NCBI GenBank assembly: GCA_964436635.1
Contig: CAYTDM010000006.1
Coordinates: 1 to 64,000, forward strand
Direction of reading: 5' to 3'
Length of the DNA stretch: 64,000 bases
Source of the DNA: DASRQK01 sp964436635
Lineage (GTDB): Bacteria > Bacteroidota > Bacteroidia > Sphingobacteriales > Sphingobacteriaceae
Shown here: positions 53,624-61,712 of the stretch, in pieces
Position numbering within the stretch: the first letter of the stretch is position 1
How the letters are laid out: every line of letters begins with the position of its first letter
Program-made: the position numbers and the translations under genes
The notes under the pieces: model-generated
Told to the model about the DNA's origin: nothing
Databases searched by the model: none
The model's input: the letters and a program-made list of their open reading frames with translations, nothing else

Positions 53624-54454
53624 TTATTTATGTGATGCAGCGTAAGTTTGGACGATCGAGAAACCTGCCTCATCGATAGAGTAAGTTAACGTATCGATCT
53701 TAGAAGTAAAGATGTTATAGAAAATAATTGCAATGGTTGAAGTCGCAATACCAGTAGCTGTATTGATAAGTGCCTCAGAGATACCGTTTGCAAGAGCTGC
53801 TGAATCTGGAGCACCTCCAGTTGCTAACGCCGCAAACGCACGGATCATACCTGTTACTGTTCCTAATAGACCAGTTAACGTACCGATAGATACTAAAGTA
53901 GCCATGATCGTTAAATTTTTCTCTAACATTGGCATTTCCAATGCAGTTGCTTCTTCAATTTCTTTTTGAATAGCCAATACAGACTGCTCAGTATCCAAAT
54001 TAGGATTTGCAGAAACGTCTTTATATTTCAACAAACCAGATTTGATTACGTTTGCAACTGAACCTTGTTGCTTGTCGCATTCTGCGATAGCAGCATCTAA
54101 GTTACCAACACCAATTAATGATTGGATTTTGCGTACAAAGTTACCTACATTACCTTTTCCTGAAGCACGTGAGATAACGATGAAACGCTCTACCGCGAAT
54201 ACCCATACCATAAGGAATAATCCTAATAACACAGGCACAACTGCTCCTGCTTTATAAACCATTCCGTAGTAGTTACCTGGCTTAGGTTGGTTTTCGATGT
54301 TATCATCGATAAAGTTGGTGGGATCACCAAAGATGTAAAGGTAAACCAATGCTCCGACTACGAAACAAATTACGATTGCCAGACTTGCAAATACGTTAGA
54401 ACTTGAATTGCCCTTTTCTTGCTTTGCATTACTTGTTTTTGGTGCGTTTGCCAT
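53624..54454 (-). CDS. exbB: ExbB/MotA/TolQ proton-channel protein
   Basis: Five-subunit channel ring of the TonB motor, 276 aa. There is an N-terminal hydrophobic helix (about 22-42), a second at about 68-88 ahead of VERFIVISRASG, then the MotA/ExbB core. The core includes ATLVSIGTLTGLLGTVTGMIRAFAAL (about 187-212) and ISEALINTATGIATSTIAIIFYN (about 224-246), which line the proton path. It is the first gene of the operon. The promoter must lie in the 439-base upstream gap but no clear consensus was found. Confidence 0.94.
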   Translation of the reverse strand: MANAPKTSNAKQEKGNSSSNVFASLAIVICFVVGALVYLYIFGDPTNFIDDNIENQPKPGNYYGMVYKAGAVVPVLLGLFLMVWVFAVERFIVISRASGKGNVGNFVRKIQSLIGVGNLDAAIAECDKQQGSVANVIKSGLLKYKDVSANPNLDTEQSVLAIQKEIEEATALEMPMLEKNLTIMATLVSIGTLTGLLGTVTGMIRAFAALATGGAPDSAALANGISEALINTATGIATSTIAIIFYNIFTSKIDTLTYSIDEAGFSIVQTYAASHK

Positions 54455-54893
54455 TTTTCTGAATTTTAGATTTTACGTTGTTAAATATGATTTTTTAATT
54501 TACTTGTGCTAATTAACATAAACTGCCAGTAATTCTGGCGCAATAAAAACAATTTTTCTTAAAATAACTAAATGTTTTTGTCAAATAATTGTTTAGTGTC
54601 CTTCCTTCGACTTTTAATTTGGCGTGCAGCAGCAGCATCTTTTACCAACCTTGTCACAAACGATTGATTTATGACAATAATCGAAGTAATTTTTTACAAT
54701 GAAAACTAATTTTTTTTGTATTTGCAAATAAAAGCGAAAAATTAATGTGAATCCTCTCATATTTCATTTCAATTATTGACAAAATAATATTTTGAAATAC
54801 AGCCTCAATGAAAATTATTTCTTCATTAAATAAGGAATATTGCAAAACGAAGTTTTGAATAACAAGATTGACAGCCTAAAGTGTCGGTTTTCA
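54455..54893. other. 439-base AT-rich gap upstream of exbB
   Basis: The gap between the exbB start and the SUI1-like gene end, both on the minus strand. It is very AT-rich except for a patch near 54600-54650. That patch, read on the minus strand, gives a Lys/Arg-rich frame from a GTG near 54659 to a TAG near 54571 (about 29 codons), too short to call. A small hairpin CAAAAC-GAA-GTTTTG lies at 54843-54857. I see no RNA gene and no good TTG-N19-TAnnTTTG match, though the exbB promoter must be here. Confidence 0.4.
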
Positions 54894-55241
54894 TCATCCC
54901 AAGATTTTTACATTGTAACCGATCGCCGATAAAACTTCTTGAATTCTTTTGCGGAAATCTCCTTGAAGAATCACCTCCCCATCCTTTACACTTCCGCCCA
55001 CCGCACATTTTTGCTTAAGCAATTTTCCGAGCGCATTTAAATCGTCTTCTGTCCCTACGAAGCCTTTAACCAAAGTCACCATTTTTCCTTTTCTAGCTTT
55101 TTTATCTAGCTGCGCAATCAATTTTTGCTTCGCTGGGGGGAGGGTTTCCACCACCTGATCCTCCGCATCCATCTGATATTCGAAATCTTGGTCAGTGGAA
55201 TAGACAATTCCCGTATACACTTGTTTTTTGGATTTAGCCAT
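54894..55241 (-). CDS. SUI1/eIF1-like translation initiation factor
   Basis: A 115-residue YciH/SUI1-domain protein, the bacterial relative of eukaryotic eIF1. The domain fills residues about 45-115, with KGKMVTLVKGFVGTEDDLNALGKLLKQKCAVGGSVKDGEVILQGDFR and the final IQEVLSAIGYNVKILG. Start-codon checking on the ribosome is inferred from the family. It is divergent from metK; its TACATTTG box (55267-55260) is interleaved with the metK promoter, so both may compete for polymerase. Confidence 0.92.
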   Translation of the reverse strand: MAKSKKQVYTGIVYSTDQDFEYQMDAEDQVVETLPPAKQKLIAQLDKKARKGKMVTLVKGFVGTEDDLNALGKLLKQKCAVGGSVKDGEVILQGDFRKRIQEVLSAIGYNVKILG

Positions 55242-55259
55242 GTTTTATTATTTGTCTTG

Positions 55260-55267
55260 CAAATGTA
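55260..55267 (-). promoter_or_regulatory. -7 box of the SUI1-like gene
   Basis: Minus-strand TACATTTG, about 19 bases before the ATG at 55241. The -33 position is a T-run rather than TTG and overlaps the metK -33 element. Confidence 0.45.
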
Positions 55268-55282
55268 AAGTTAGGCTTAAGT

Positions 55283-55313
55283 TTTGAAAAAAATAGAAAG
55301 TATTGTACCTTTG
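55283..55313 (+). promoter_or_regulatory. metK promoter
   Basis: TTTG (55283-55286), exactly 19 bases, TACCTTTG (55306-55313): a full match to the Bacteroidota consensus. Transcription from about 55319 would include the whole riboswitch. Confidence 0.65.
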
Positions 55314-55321
55314 CCGCACAA

Positions 55322-55398
55322 AAGGTGGATTGATTTGTACATGTGATTTCTGAATCGCATCAGATTGCAACCACGTAAAAAAAGTGCTAAAAAGAACC
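55322..55398 (+). ncRNA. SAM-II (SAM_alpha) type riboswitch in the metK leader
   Basis: Shows the SAM-II core in order: GTGG (55325-55328), TTGATTTG, ATTGCAACCACG (CCAC at 55371-55374 pairs with GTGG to form P1), an A-rich link, and GTGCTAAAAAG. Its TGC (55385-55387) can pair with GCA (55367-55369) as the pseudoknot. The gene downstream makes SAM, the expected ligand. Unusual: an 8-bp hairpin with a TCTG loop (55341-55360) is inserted in the P1 loop. The ATG is about 58 bases past the core, farther than in compact SAM-II leaders where the aptamer overlaps the ribosome site. Confidence 0.75.
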
Positions 55399-55455
55399 TT
55401 CTGTTTGATTTTCATTTTTTTTACGGTATTTAATATTTATTAATAAACATGCATT

Positions 55456-56709
55456 ATGCCGTATTTATTTACTTCTGAATCCGTATCTGAAGGGCATCCA
55501 GACAAGTTAGCGGATCAAATTTCAGACACCCTTATTGATCACTTCTTAGCGTTTGACAAAGATTCAAGAGTGGCCATTGAAACCTTGGTCACCACGGGTC
55601 AAGTGGTGCTCGCAGGCGAAGTGAAATCGAGCATTTATTTAGATGTTCAAAAAATAACCCGTGAAGTCATAAAAAAAGTGGGCTATACAAAGTCCGACTA
55701 CATGTTTGAGGCGAATTCTTGTGGAATTTTATCGGCCATTCACGAACAATCCCCGGACATCAGCCGTGGGGTAGATCGAGGCAATCCAGAAGACCAAGGC
55801 GCTGGCGATCAGGGCATCATGTTTGGTTACGCAACCGACGAAACGGAAAACTACATGCCGTTAGCATTGGATCTTTCGCATCGTTTGCTTTATGAGCTCG
55901 CACAAATCCGTAAGGAAGGGAAACTCATTTCTTATTTGCGTCCCGACTCAAAAGCTCAGGTTACCCTTGAATACAACGACCAACACCAGCCTGTTCGAAT
56001 TGATTCTATTGTAATTTCCACTCAACACGACGATTTTCATGAAGACGAACAAGTCATGTTGAATCAAATCGCGCAGGACATTAAAGAAATATTGATCCCA
56101 CGAGTGAAAGCACAGTTAAAACCTGAATTGCAATCCTTGTTTACAACGGACATTAAATACTATATTAATCCCACAGGTAAATTCGTGATTGGTGGACCGC
56201 ATGGAGACACCGGATTAACAGGAAGAAAAATCATTGTGGATACTTATGGAGGTAAAGGTGGTCACGGTGGTGGGGCATTTTCTGGGAAAGATCCTTCAAA
56301 AGTAGACCGTTCAGCTGCCTATGCGGCTCGTCATATTGCTAAAAACTTAGTGGCTGCAGGCGTGGCTTCTGAGTTATTGGTTCAATTATCCTATGCAATC
56401 GGCGTAAAACACCCTATGGGCGTGTATGTAAATAGTTATGGTACGGCTTCGAATGGTTTGTCAGATGCCCAAATTGCAGATAAGATCGCTGAAATTTTTG
56501 ATCTGACTCCTTATGGAATTGAGACGCGATTAAAGCTTAGAAATCCTATTTATGCGGAGACCGCCGCATATGGACACATGGGGCGCACGCCAAAGATAGT
56601 GACCAAAACCTTCGAAAGCAGCAATGGGAAAACCAGTTCCCAAGAAGTAGAGCTGTTTACTTGGGAAAAATTAGATTATATAGATGCTATAAAAAAAGCC
56701 TTCGAATAA
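55456..56709 (+). CDS. metK: S-adenosylmethionine synthetase
   Basis: Makes SAM from methionine and ATP; a cytoplasmic tetramer. The 417-residue protein has SESVSEGHPDKLADQISD (about 7-24), GAGDQGIMFGYATDET (about 115-130), FVIGGPHGDTGLTGRKIIVDTYGG (about 243-266), and the K/R-bearing GKDPSKVDRSAAYAARH. All family motifs are intact. The ATG at 55456 fits. It is likely controlled by the SAM-II-type riboswitch in its leader, giving feedback by its own product. The last five codons and stop are part of its intrinsic terminator. Confidence 0.97.
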   Translation: MPYLFTSESVSEGHPDKLADQISDTLIDHFLAFDKDSRVAIETLVTTGQVVLAGEVKSSIYLDVQKITREVIKKVGYTKSDYMFEANSCGILSAIHEQSPDISRGVDRGNPEDQGAGDQGIMFGYATDETENYMPLALDLSHRLLYELAQIRKEGKLISYLRPDSKAQVTLEYNDQHQPVRIDSIVISTQHDDFHEDEQVMLNQIAQDIKEILIPRVKAQLKPELQSLFTTDIKYYINPTGKFVIGGPHGDTGLTGRKIIVDTYGGKGGHGGGAFSGKDPSKVDRSAAYAARHIAKNLVAAGVASELLVQLSYAIGVKHPMGVYVNSYGTASNGLSDAQIADKIAEIFDLTPYGIETRLKLRNPIYAETAAYGHMGRTPKIVTKTFESSNGKTSSQEVELFTWEKLDYIDAIKKAFE

Positions 56710-56724
56710 TTCGAAGGCTTTTTT
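56692..56724 (+). terminator. Intrinsic terminator overlapping the metK stop codon
   Basis: A 15-bp perfect stem AAAAAAGCCTTCGAA / TTCGAAGGCTTTTTT. Its three-base loop (56707-56709) is exactly the TAA stop of metK. The 5' arm encodes the last five residues. Confidence 0.9.
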
Positions 56725-56910
56725 CTTTATTTGGACTCAAGATCTCACTTTATTCGGGTTTCTGTTTTCTCTTCATTCGAATTCATAATTCCGCTTTTTT
56801 CGGGTTTCCAAATTACTTTATTCGATTTTAAAACCCGATGTTGAGTATTCTTGAACTATTAATTATTCTTGAATTGTTGAGTATTCTTGAACAATTGATT
56901 ATTCTTCAAT
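56725..56910. repeat. 18-bp tandem repeat at the fabD end plus a second repeat family
   Basis: On the minus strand four contiguous 18-bp units begin in the last fabD codons: 56910-56893 (includes the stop), 56892-56875, 56874-56857 and 56856-56839. Units 2 and 4 are identical (GTTCAAGAATACTCAACA). Beyond them, about 56838 down to 56745, copies around CGAATAAAG and ACCCGAA recur every 20-23 bases. This fills the convergent gap between metK and fabD. Confidence 0.8.
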
Positions 56911-57789
56911 TTTTGCGGAAGCCACACTGACTTCACGACTTATTTTACGCACCAAGCCTTGTAAGACATTTCCTGGACCAACTTCGATGAAGTTTGTCGC
57001 GCCATCTTGGATCATGTTGCTTATGGTTTGCGTCCAGCGTACCGCGCCTGTTAATTGGGCGATTAAGTTTTCCTTAATTTTTGCGGGGTCTGAATAAGGA
57101 TTTGCGTCGATGTTTTGGTAAACCGGACAAGATGGAACATTAAATTCCGTTTCTTCAATGGCTTTTTGTAGCTCTACGCGTGCAGATTCCATTAACGGAG
57201 AGTGAAAAGCTCCACCTACGTTCAGTTTCAAAGCACGTTTGGCGCCCGCTGCTAATAAGAGTTCACAAGCTTTATCAATGCCTTCCACGGAGCCTGAAAT
57301 CACCAATTGGCCTGGGCAGTTATAGTTCGCTGGCACGACGACTTCGTCCACGCGTTGGCAAATATCTTCTACAGTGAAATCGTCCAATCCTAAGACCGCT
57401 GCCATGGCAGAAGGTTGAATTTCTGTAGCTTTTTGCATGGCGTTTGCGCGAGCGGCAACCAATCGCAATCCATCTTCAAATTTCATAGCGCCTACGGAAA
57501 CCAAGGCTGAAAACTCACCCAAAGAGTGCCCTGCGACCATTTGAGGCTTGAAATTATCCCCTAAAGCTTTCGCCAAAATGACCGAATGTAAGAAAATAGC
57601 CGGTTGTGTGACTTTCGTTTCTTTTAAGGCCTCGTCAGTGCCATTAAACATCACATCGGTAATGCGGAATCCAAGGATTTCATTCGCCAATTCGAATAAC
57701 TCTCTGGGTGCTGCGTGCTGATCGTATAGATCTTTACCCATTCCGATAAATTGTGCCCCTTGGCCCGGAAATACATATGCGCTTTTCAT
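56899..57789 (-). CDS. fabD: Malonyl-CoA:ACP transacylase
   Basis: Transfers malonyl from CoA to acyl carrier protein at the start of fatty acid synthesis. The 296-residue protein has the FPGQGAQFIGMGKDLYD start (about 7-23), the nucleophile elbow AGHSLGEFSALV (serine near 90), the arginine and histidine regions (VAARANAMQ; GGAFHSPLMESA), and GPGNVLQGLVRKI near the end. The upstream promoter is well matched. The last codons are the first unit of an 18-bp repeat. It stands apart from other fab genes here. Confidence 0.96.
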   Translation of the reverse strand: MKSAYVFPGQGAQFIGMGKDLYDQHAAPRELFELANEILGFRITDVMFNGTDEALKETKVTQPAIFLHSVILAKALGDNFKPQMVAGHSLGEFSALVSVGAMKFEDGLRLVAARANAMQKATEIQPSAMAAVLGLDDFTVEDICQRVDEVVVPANYNCPGQLVISGSVEGIDKACELLLAAGAKRALKLNVGGAFHSPLMESARVELQKAIEETEFNVPSCPVYQNIDANPYSDPAKIKENLIAQLTGAVRWTQTISNMIQDGATNFIEVGPGNVLQGLVRKISREVSVASAKIEE

Positions 57790-57822
57790 ATTTTACTCGT
57801 TTTTACGTACAATTTTAACGTA

Positions 57823-57852
57823 CAAATATACACCTTGACGCTATAATTCAAA
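57823..57852 (-). promoter_or_regulatory. fabD promoter
   Basis: Minus-strand TTTG (57852-57849), 18 bases, TATATTTG (57830-57823). Two direct copies of ACGTACAA (plus strand, about 57815-57825) overlap the -7 region and could be an operator. Confidence 0.55.
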
Positions 57853-57884
57853 GGTATTTTAATGCAAATCGCTTTTCAGCTCGA

Positions 57885-59117
57885 CTACTCAGGCAGAAAT
57901 GTGAGGGTAAAAAACTGTTCAGGATCGAGCACTTGATTCGCTGTTTCCAATAAAGATTCCGCCGTCAGCGCATCAATTTTGCTGAAAATTTCGCTGAGGG
58001 TTTGGATGCGATCGTGGTCCAAGAGCGATTTTGCTTGCGCGATAATTAGAGAAAGTCGGTTTTCTTCTCCAAGGGCGATTTGTCCTTTGTATTTCTTTTT
58101 AGCCTGCTGTAAGGTACTACTGCTAATTTTTTGGTCACGTAATTTTTTAAACTCTTTTTGAATCAGTTTGCGAGCTTTTTCGTATTTGTCTTCGTCCGTT
58201 CCAAAATAGACTGAAAACAGCCCTGTGTCGGCAAATGGATGATAGTTTGACTCTATCGTATACGCGATGCCATGTTGCTCCCGAACCACCAGGTTTAAAC
58301 GAGAACTCATGCCCATTCCACCTAACATATTATTTAGTAATAATAGATTAAATTTTTCGTCTGCATGAATGGAAAAGGTGCGTGTGCCCAATACTTGATG
58401 AACTTGATTAATTGGCAAACGAACGGTTTTCTCAATCGGAACTGCACGAGGGGGCGTCAGGATTTTTGACTGGGTGGAGGCTTCGGAAAAAGTCCAATGA
58501 CCAAAGTATTTCTCGACGACTCGGATTACTTCCTTTAAAGAATAAGGGCCGCTGGTGCCAATGACTAATTGGCGTCCTACATATTGCTTTTTAATAAATC
58601 GTAGGATATCTTCTTGGGTCATGTCCAAGAGATCCTTTTCAACTCCTAAAATATTATGACCCAGACCGTGGCCCTCAAAAATAAGGTCCTCAAAATCATC
58701 CATAATCGCATCTTCTGGGCTATCGCGATACGAGGCGATTTCGTCCATAATGATGCCCTTTTCTTTCACCAATTCATCCGCTGGAAATTCGGAATGGAAT
58801 AATAAATCTTCAAATAAATCCAGCGTTCTACCCAGATAAGGTTTTAAAAAAGAAGCATGAATACAGGTGTATTCTTTCGTAGTATAGGCGTTTAAATCTG
58901 CACCCACGGATTCCAAACGATTTAATATTTGGGCTGTTGATCTTTTCTCTGTTTTCTTAAATAACAAGTGCTCGATAAAATGTGCAAGACCAAATTTTGT
59001 AGGCTCCTCATCCCTTGAGCCCGCTTCAATTAAAATGCAAGCATGCGCAATGGGTGATTGGATGGGTTGATGCACTAATCGAATGCCGTTAGCAAGCCGG
59101 GCAATTTCAAATTCCAT
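57885..59117 (-). CDS. M16 family zinc metallopeptidase
   Basis: A 410-residue insulinase/mitochondrial-processing-peptidase-type protease. The inverted zinc motif HFIEH is near residue 47-51, with the distal glutamate region DELVKEKGIIMDEIASYRDSPED near 115-137. The C-terminal M16 domain contains GMGMSSRLNLVVREQHGIAYTIES. There is no signal peptide, so it is probably cytoplasmic; the substrate is unknown. The frame opens at a TTG, but the ATG at 59117 two codons later gives the normal N-terminus. It follows the ompA terminator, so it is probably transcribed separately. Confidence 0.93.
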   Translation of the reverse strand: MEFEIARLANGIRLVHQPIQSPIAHACILIEAGSRDEEPTKFGLAHFIEHLLFKKTEKRSTAQILNRLESVGADLNAYTTKEYTCIHASFLKPYLGRTLDLFEDLLFHSEFPADELVKEKGIIMDEIASYRDSPEDAIMDDFEDLIFEGHGLGHNILGVEKDLLDMTQEDILRFIKKQYVGRQLVIGTSGPYSLKEVIRVVEKYFGHWTFSEASTQSKILTPPRAVPIEKTVRLPINQVHQVLGTRTFSIHADEKFNLLLLNNMLGGMGMSSRLNLVVREQHGIAYTIESNYHPFADTGLFSVYFGTDEDKYEKARKLIQKEFKKLRDQKISSSTLQQAKKKYKGQIALGEENRLSLIIAQAKSLLDHDRIQTLSEIFSKIDALTAESLLETANQVLDPEQFFTLTFLPE

Positions 59118-59133
59118 GTACAATAATACGAAA

Positions 59134-59161
59134 AAGGGTGTCCATTGGATTGGACACCCTT
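59134..59161 (-). terminator. Intrinsic terminator of the OmpA-family gene
   Basis: An 11-bp stem AAGGGTGTCCA / TGGACACCCTT with a six-base loop, followed on the minus strand by TTT. It lies 25 bases after the stop codon. Confidence 0.85.
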
Positions 59162-59185
59162 AAAATTCTTAACGAATCGAGTTAA

Positions 59186-60508
59186 TTATTTTTTGATTTC
59201 AACACGACGGTTGATCACGCGACCTTCTTCAGTTGCATTTGAAGCGATTGGTCTGTCCTCACCGTAACCTACAGTATTGATTTTATTTGCAGCAACACCA
59301 GAGTTAACTAAGTAAGTTTTTACTGAGTTAGCACGGTCTTGTGATAATGTTACGTTGTATGAATCACTACCTTCCGCAGAAGCATGTCCTTCTAATGTAA
59401 TAGAAGCACCGCTTGCACGTAAATCATTTGATAATCTATCTAAGATAGAGTATGATTCAGTTTTTAATACAGAGCTATCGAACTCGAATTGAATGTTCGG
59501 GTAGCTTACAGCTGCAGCTTCTTGAACGATAACTGGCTCAGGGAAATTGATTGGGCAACCAGCACCATCAACTACTGTACCTGCAGGTGTACCTGGGCAT
59601 TTGTCATAACGATCAGAAACACCATCACCGTCTTCGTCACGGTTTAATAAATCAACAGTTCCTTCTAAAGTAGAAACGCGTTGTTTCAATGCTTCTAATT
59701 CGTTTCTTAAAGACTCATCTTTCAAGTCATCGTACATCATAGCTACAGGGTTGTGCCAAGTTAAATCAGCTTTGTCTTTAGAACCTAAAGAGAATTCTAA
59801 ACCACCGTAGAATGCAGAATAGTTGTTGTTTTTGCTTGTAGGTGTACCGTACAATTCGTTGCTTGACATGAAGTACATAGTGTGACCTAAGTTCAAGGCA
59901 ACGCGATCAGATAATTTGAATTTGAAACCAAGTCCAACTGGTACGAAGATATCGCAATCTTTGTGCTCAGTTTTACCATTGGTAGCCACTGCAGTACCAG
60001 AACCATCGTTACTTGCGTATTGGGTAGTTACGATTTCGTTGTAACCCAAACCGATAGTAGCGAAAAAGTTAACTGCATTTTCTCTTCTTAAGTAATCAAA
60101 TGTTAATAAGTTGAAAACACCGTTTAAGCTTGCTGCATAATCAATGTCAGCTACTGCTGATTGGAAAGCAGAGTTCGGGTTATTAATTTTGTTATGGCCA
60201 ATAATACGACCTTTGTTTACATCTGCTTGTAATCCGAATAAGTGAGAGAATTGCTTACGAACATTGATTCCGTAAAATTCACGAACTTTATAATCCCATG
60301 GATCGTTTACACCATTGTGTAATGGGGTACCACCTGGTCCGAACACTGTACTTGCTACGTGCACACCGCCATTTACACCCACACTCCATGTTCTGTATTG
60401 TGACCTACCGCCAAATACAGTCGGTTGTTGAGCTTGAGCAACTTCAGCAAATCCAAATACTGAAAGAAGCAAACAAACTGCTACCGTTTTAAATGTAGAA
60501 AACTTCAT
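59186..60508 (-). CDS. OmpA-family outer membrane protein with thrombospondin-type-3 repeat
   Basis: A 440-residue OmpA-type protein that ties the outer membrane to peptidoglycan. It has a signal peptide (1-26, VAQA), an N-terminal beta-barrel (about 30-250), and a coiled linker with LRNELEALKQRVSTLEGTVDLL. A calcium-binding type-3 repeat (RDEDGDGVSDRYDKCPGTPAG) follows, then an OmpA-C peptidoglycan domain (about 330-440, FEFDSSVLKTESYSILDRL, GHASAEGSDSYNVTLSQDRA, NRRVEIKK). It has a good promoter, a long AT-rich leader and its own terminator, suggesting strong single-gene expression. Confidence 0.94.
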   Translation of the reverse strand: MKFSTFKTVAVCLLLSVFGFAEVAQAQQPTVFGGRSQYRTWSVGVNGGVHVASTVFGPGGTPLHNGVNDPWDYKVREFYGINVRKQFSHLFGLQADVNKGRIIGHNKINNPNSAFQSAVADIDYAASLNGVFNLLTFDYLRRENAVNFFATIGLGYNEIVTTQYASNDGSGTAVATNGKTEHKDCDIFVPVGLGFKFKLSDRVALNLGHTMYFMSSNELYGTPTSKNNNYSAFYGGLEFSLGSKDKADLTWHNPVAMMYDDLKDESLRNELEALKQRVSTLEGTVDLLNRDEDGDGVSDRYDKCPGTPAGTVVDGAGCPINFPEPVIVQEAAAVSYPNIQFEFDSSVLKTESYSILDRLSNDLRASGASITLEGHASAEGSDSYNVTLSQDRANSVKTYLVNSGVAANKINTVGYGEDRPIASNATEEGRVINRRVEIKK

Positions 60509-60555
60509 ACTTTTTTTTTTAATGGTTAAAAAATTTTTATTGCCTAATTTTTATA

Positions 60556-60585
60556 CAAAATTAATTAATACTTTGAATTAATCAA
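60556..60585 (-). promoter_or_regulatory. Promoter of the OmpA-family gene
   Basis: Minus-strand TTG (60585-60583), 19 bases, TAATTTTG (60563-60556). A 9-bp direct repeat GAATTAATC flanks TGCTTGCA over about 60575-60605, covering the -33 element. Confidence 0.6.
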
Positions 60586-60699
60586 TGCTTGCATCGAATT
60601 AATCCGTATTATTCAATATATAGAGGAAATATCAAATACTATTCCAAAATTTATCTAAACGAATAATTTCTAAAAAAAGTTTGTTTAAACGTGTTAAAA

Positions 60700-61710
60700 T
60701 TAGAATATATAATGAATAACCACGAAAGAAAGTCCTGCTAATAAAGCCGAAACCGGAATGGTTAACACCCAAGCCCACAATAGACTAATGGTAACACCCC
60801 AACGCACTGCAGACACTCTTTTCACCACACCGACACCGATAATCGAACCAGTAATAGTATGCGTCGTTGATACCGGAATCCCAAAATGTTCTGTAATCCC
60901 TAAGGTAATCGCACCCGCAGTCTCTGCCCCCACACCCTCTAATGCATTTACTTTGGTAATTTTCGTGCCCATGGTTTTTACGATCTTCCAACCTCCAGAC
61001 ATGGTTCCCAATGCAATCGCTGAATAACATACTAAAGGTATCCATTCAGGCATAGGATCTCCGGACTCTAAATATCCGCCAGCCACCATGGCTACAAATA
61101 TAATCCCCATGACTTTTTGAGCATCGTTACCACCGTGCGCAAAACTTAAGGCCGCAGATGACACCAACTGTAGTTTTTTAAACCACCATTCGGCGACAGA
61201 GGGCTTCGCCTTCTTCGCAATATTAATAATGATTAAAGTCAATATAACGGCGATGACCATCCCGATCAGCGGCGCAAACACAATAAAAGAAACGATTTTT
61301 AGTGTTGCTGCCACGTTAATAGCCCCCCATACATTATCACCCATAATCATTGCGTTTGTCATTCCGGCTCCCGCAAATCCTCCAATCAGGGTGTGTGAAG
61401 AACTGGATGGAATTCCATAATACCAAGTAAATAAGTTCCATCCTATGGCTGCAATTAGTCCTGCAAAGATCACCTCTAAAGTGATGTATTCTTCTAAAAC
61501 TGTTTTCGCAACGGTATTCGCAACTTTGTGGTCGGTAAAATAAAAATATGCAGCAAAATTAAAGACCGCAGCCCATAATACTGCTTGAAAGGGAGTTAAC
61601 ACTTTGGTTGAAACAATCGTAGCAATGGAGTTGGCTGCGTCGTGAAAACCATTGATATAGTCAAATGCAATCGCTAAAATAATTACAATGACAAGCAGTG
61701 TAGTTACCAT
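60700..61710 (-). CDS. PiT-family inorganic phosphate transporter
   Basis: A low-affinity H+/Na+-coupled phosphate permease, 336 aa, with about ten helices. The two family signatures are GFHDAANSIATIVSTKVLTP (about 22-41), repeated in the second half as AHGGNDAQKVMGIIF (about 195-209) and GIPVSTTHTITGSIIGVGV (about 280-298). It starts two bases after the DUF47 gene, so the two are one operon. The upstream kinase gene and the Pho-box-like site place it in phosphate control. Confidence 0.93.
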   Translation of the reverse strand: MVTTLLVIVIILAIAFDYINGFHDAANSIATIVSTKVLTPFQAVLWAAVFNFAAYFYFTDHKVANTVAKTVLEEYITLEVIFAGLIAAIGWNLFTWYYGIPSSSSHTLIGGFAGAGMTNAMIMGDNVWGAINVAATLKIVSFIVFAPLIGMVIAVILTLIIINIAKKAKPSVAEWWFKKLQLVSSAALSFAHGGNDAQKVMGIIFVAMVAGGYLESGDPMPEWIPLVCYSAIALGTMSGGWKIVKTMGTKITKVNALEGVGAETAGAITLGITEHFGIPVSTTHTITGSIIGVGVVKRVSAVRWGVTISLLWAWVLTIPVSALLAGLSFVVIHYIF

Positions 61711-61712
61711 GT

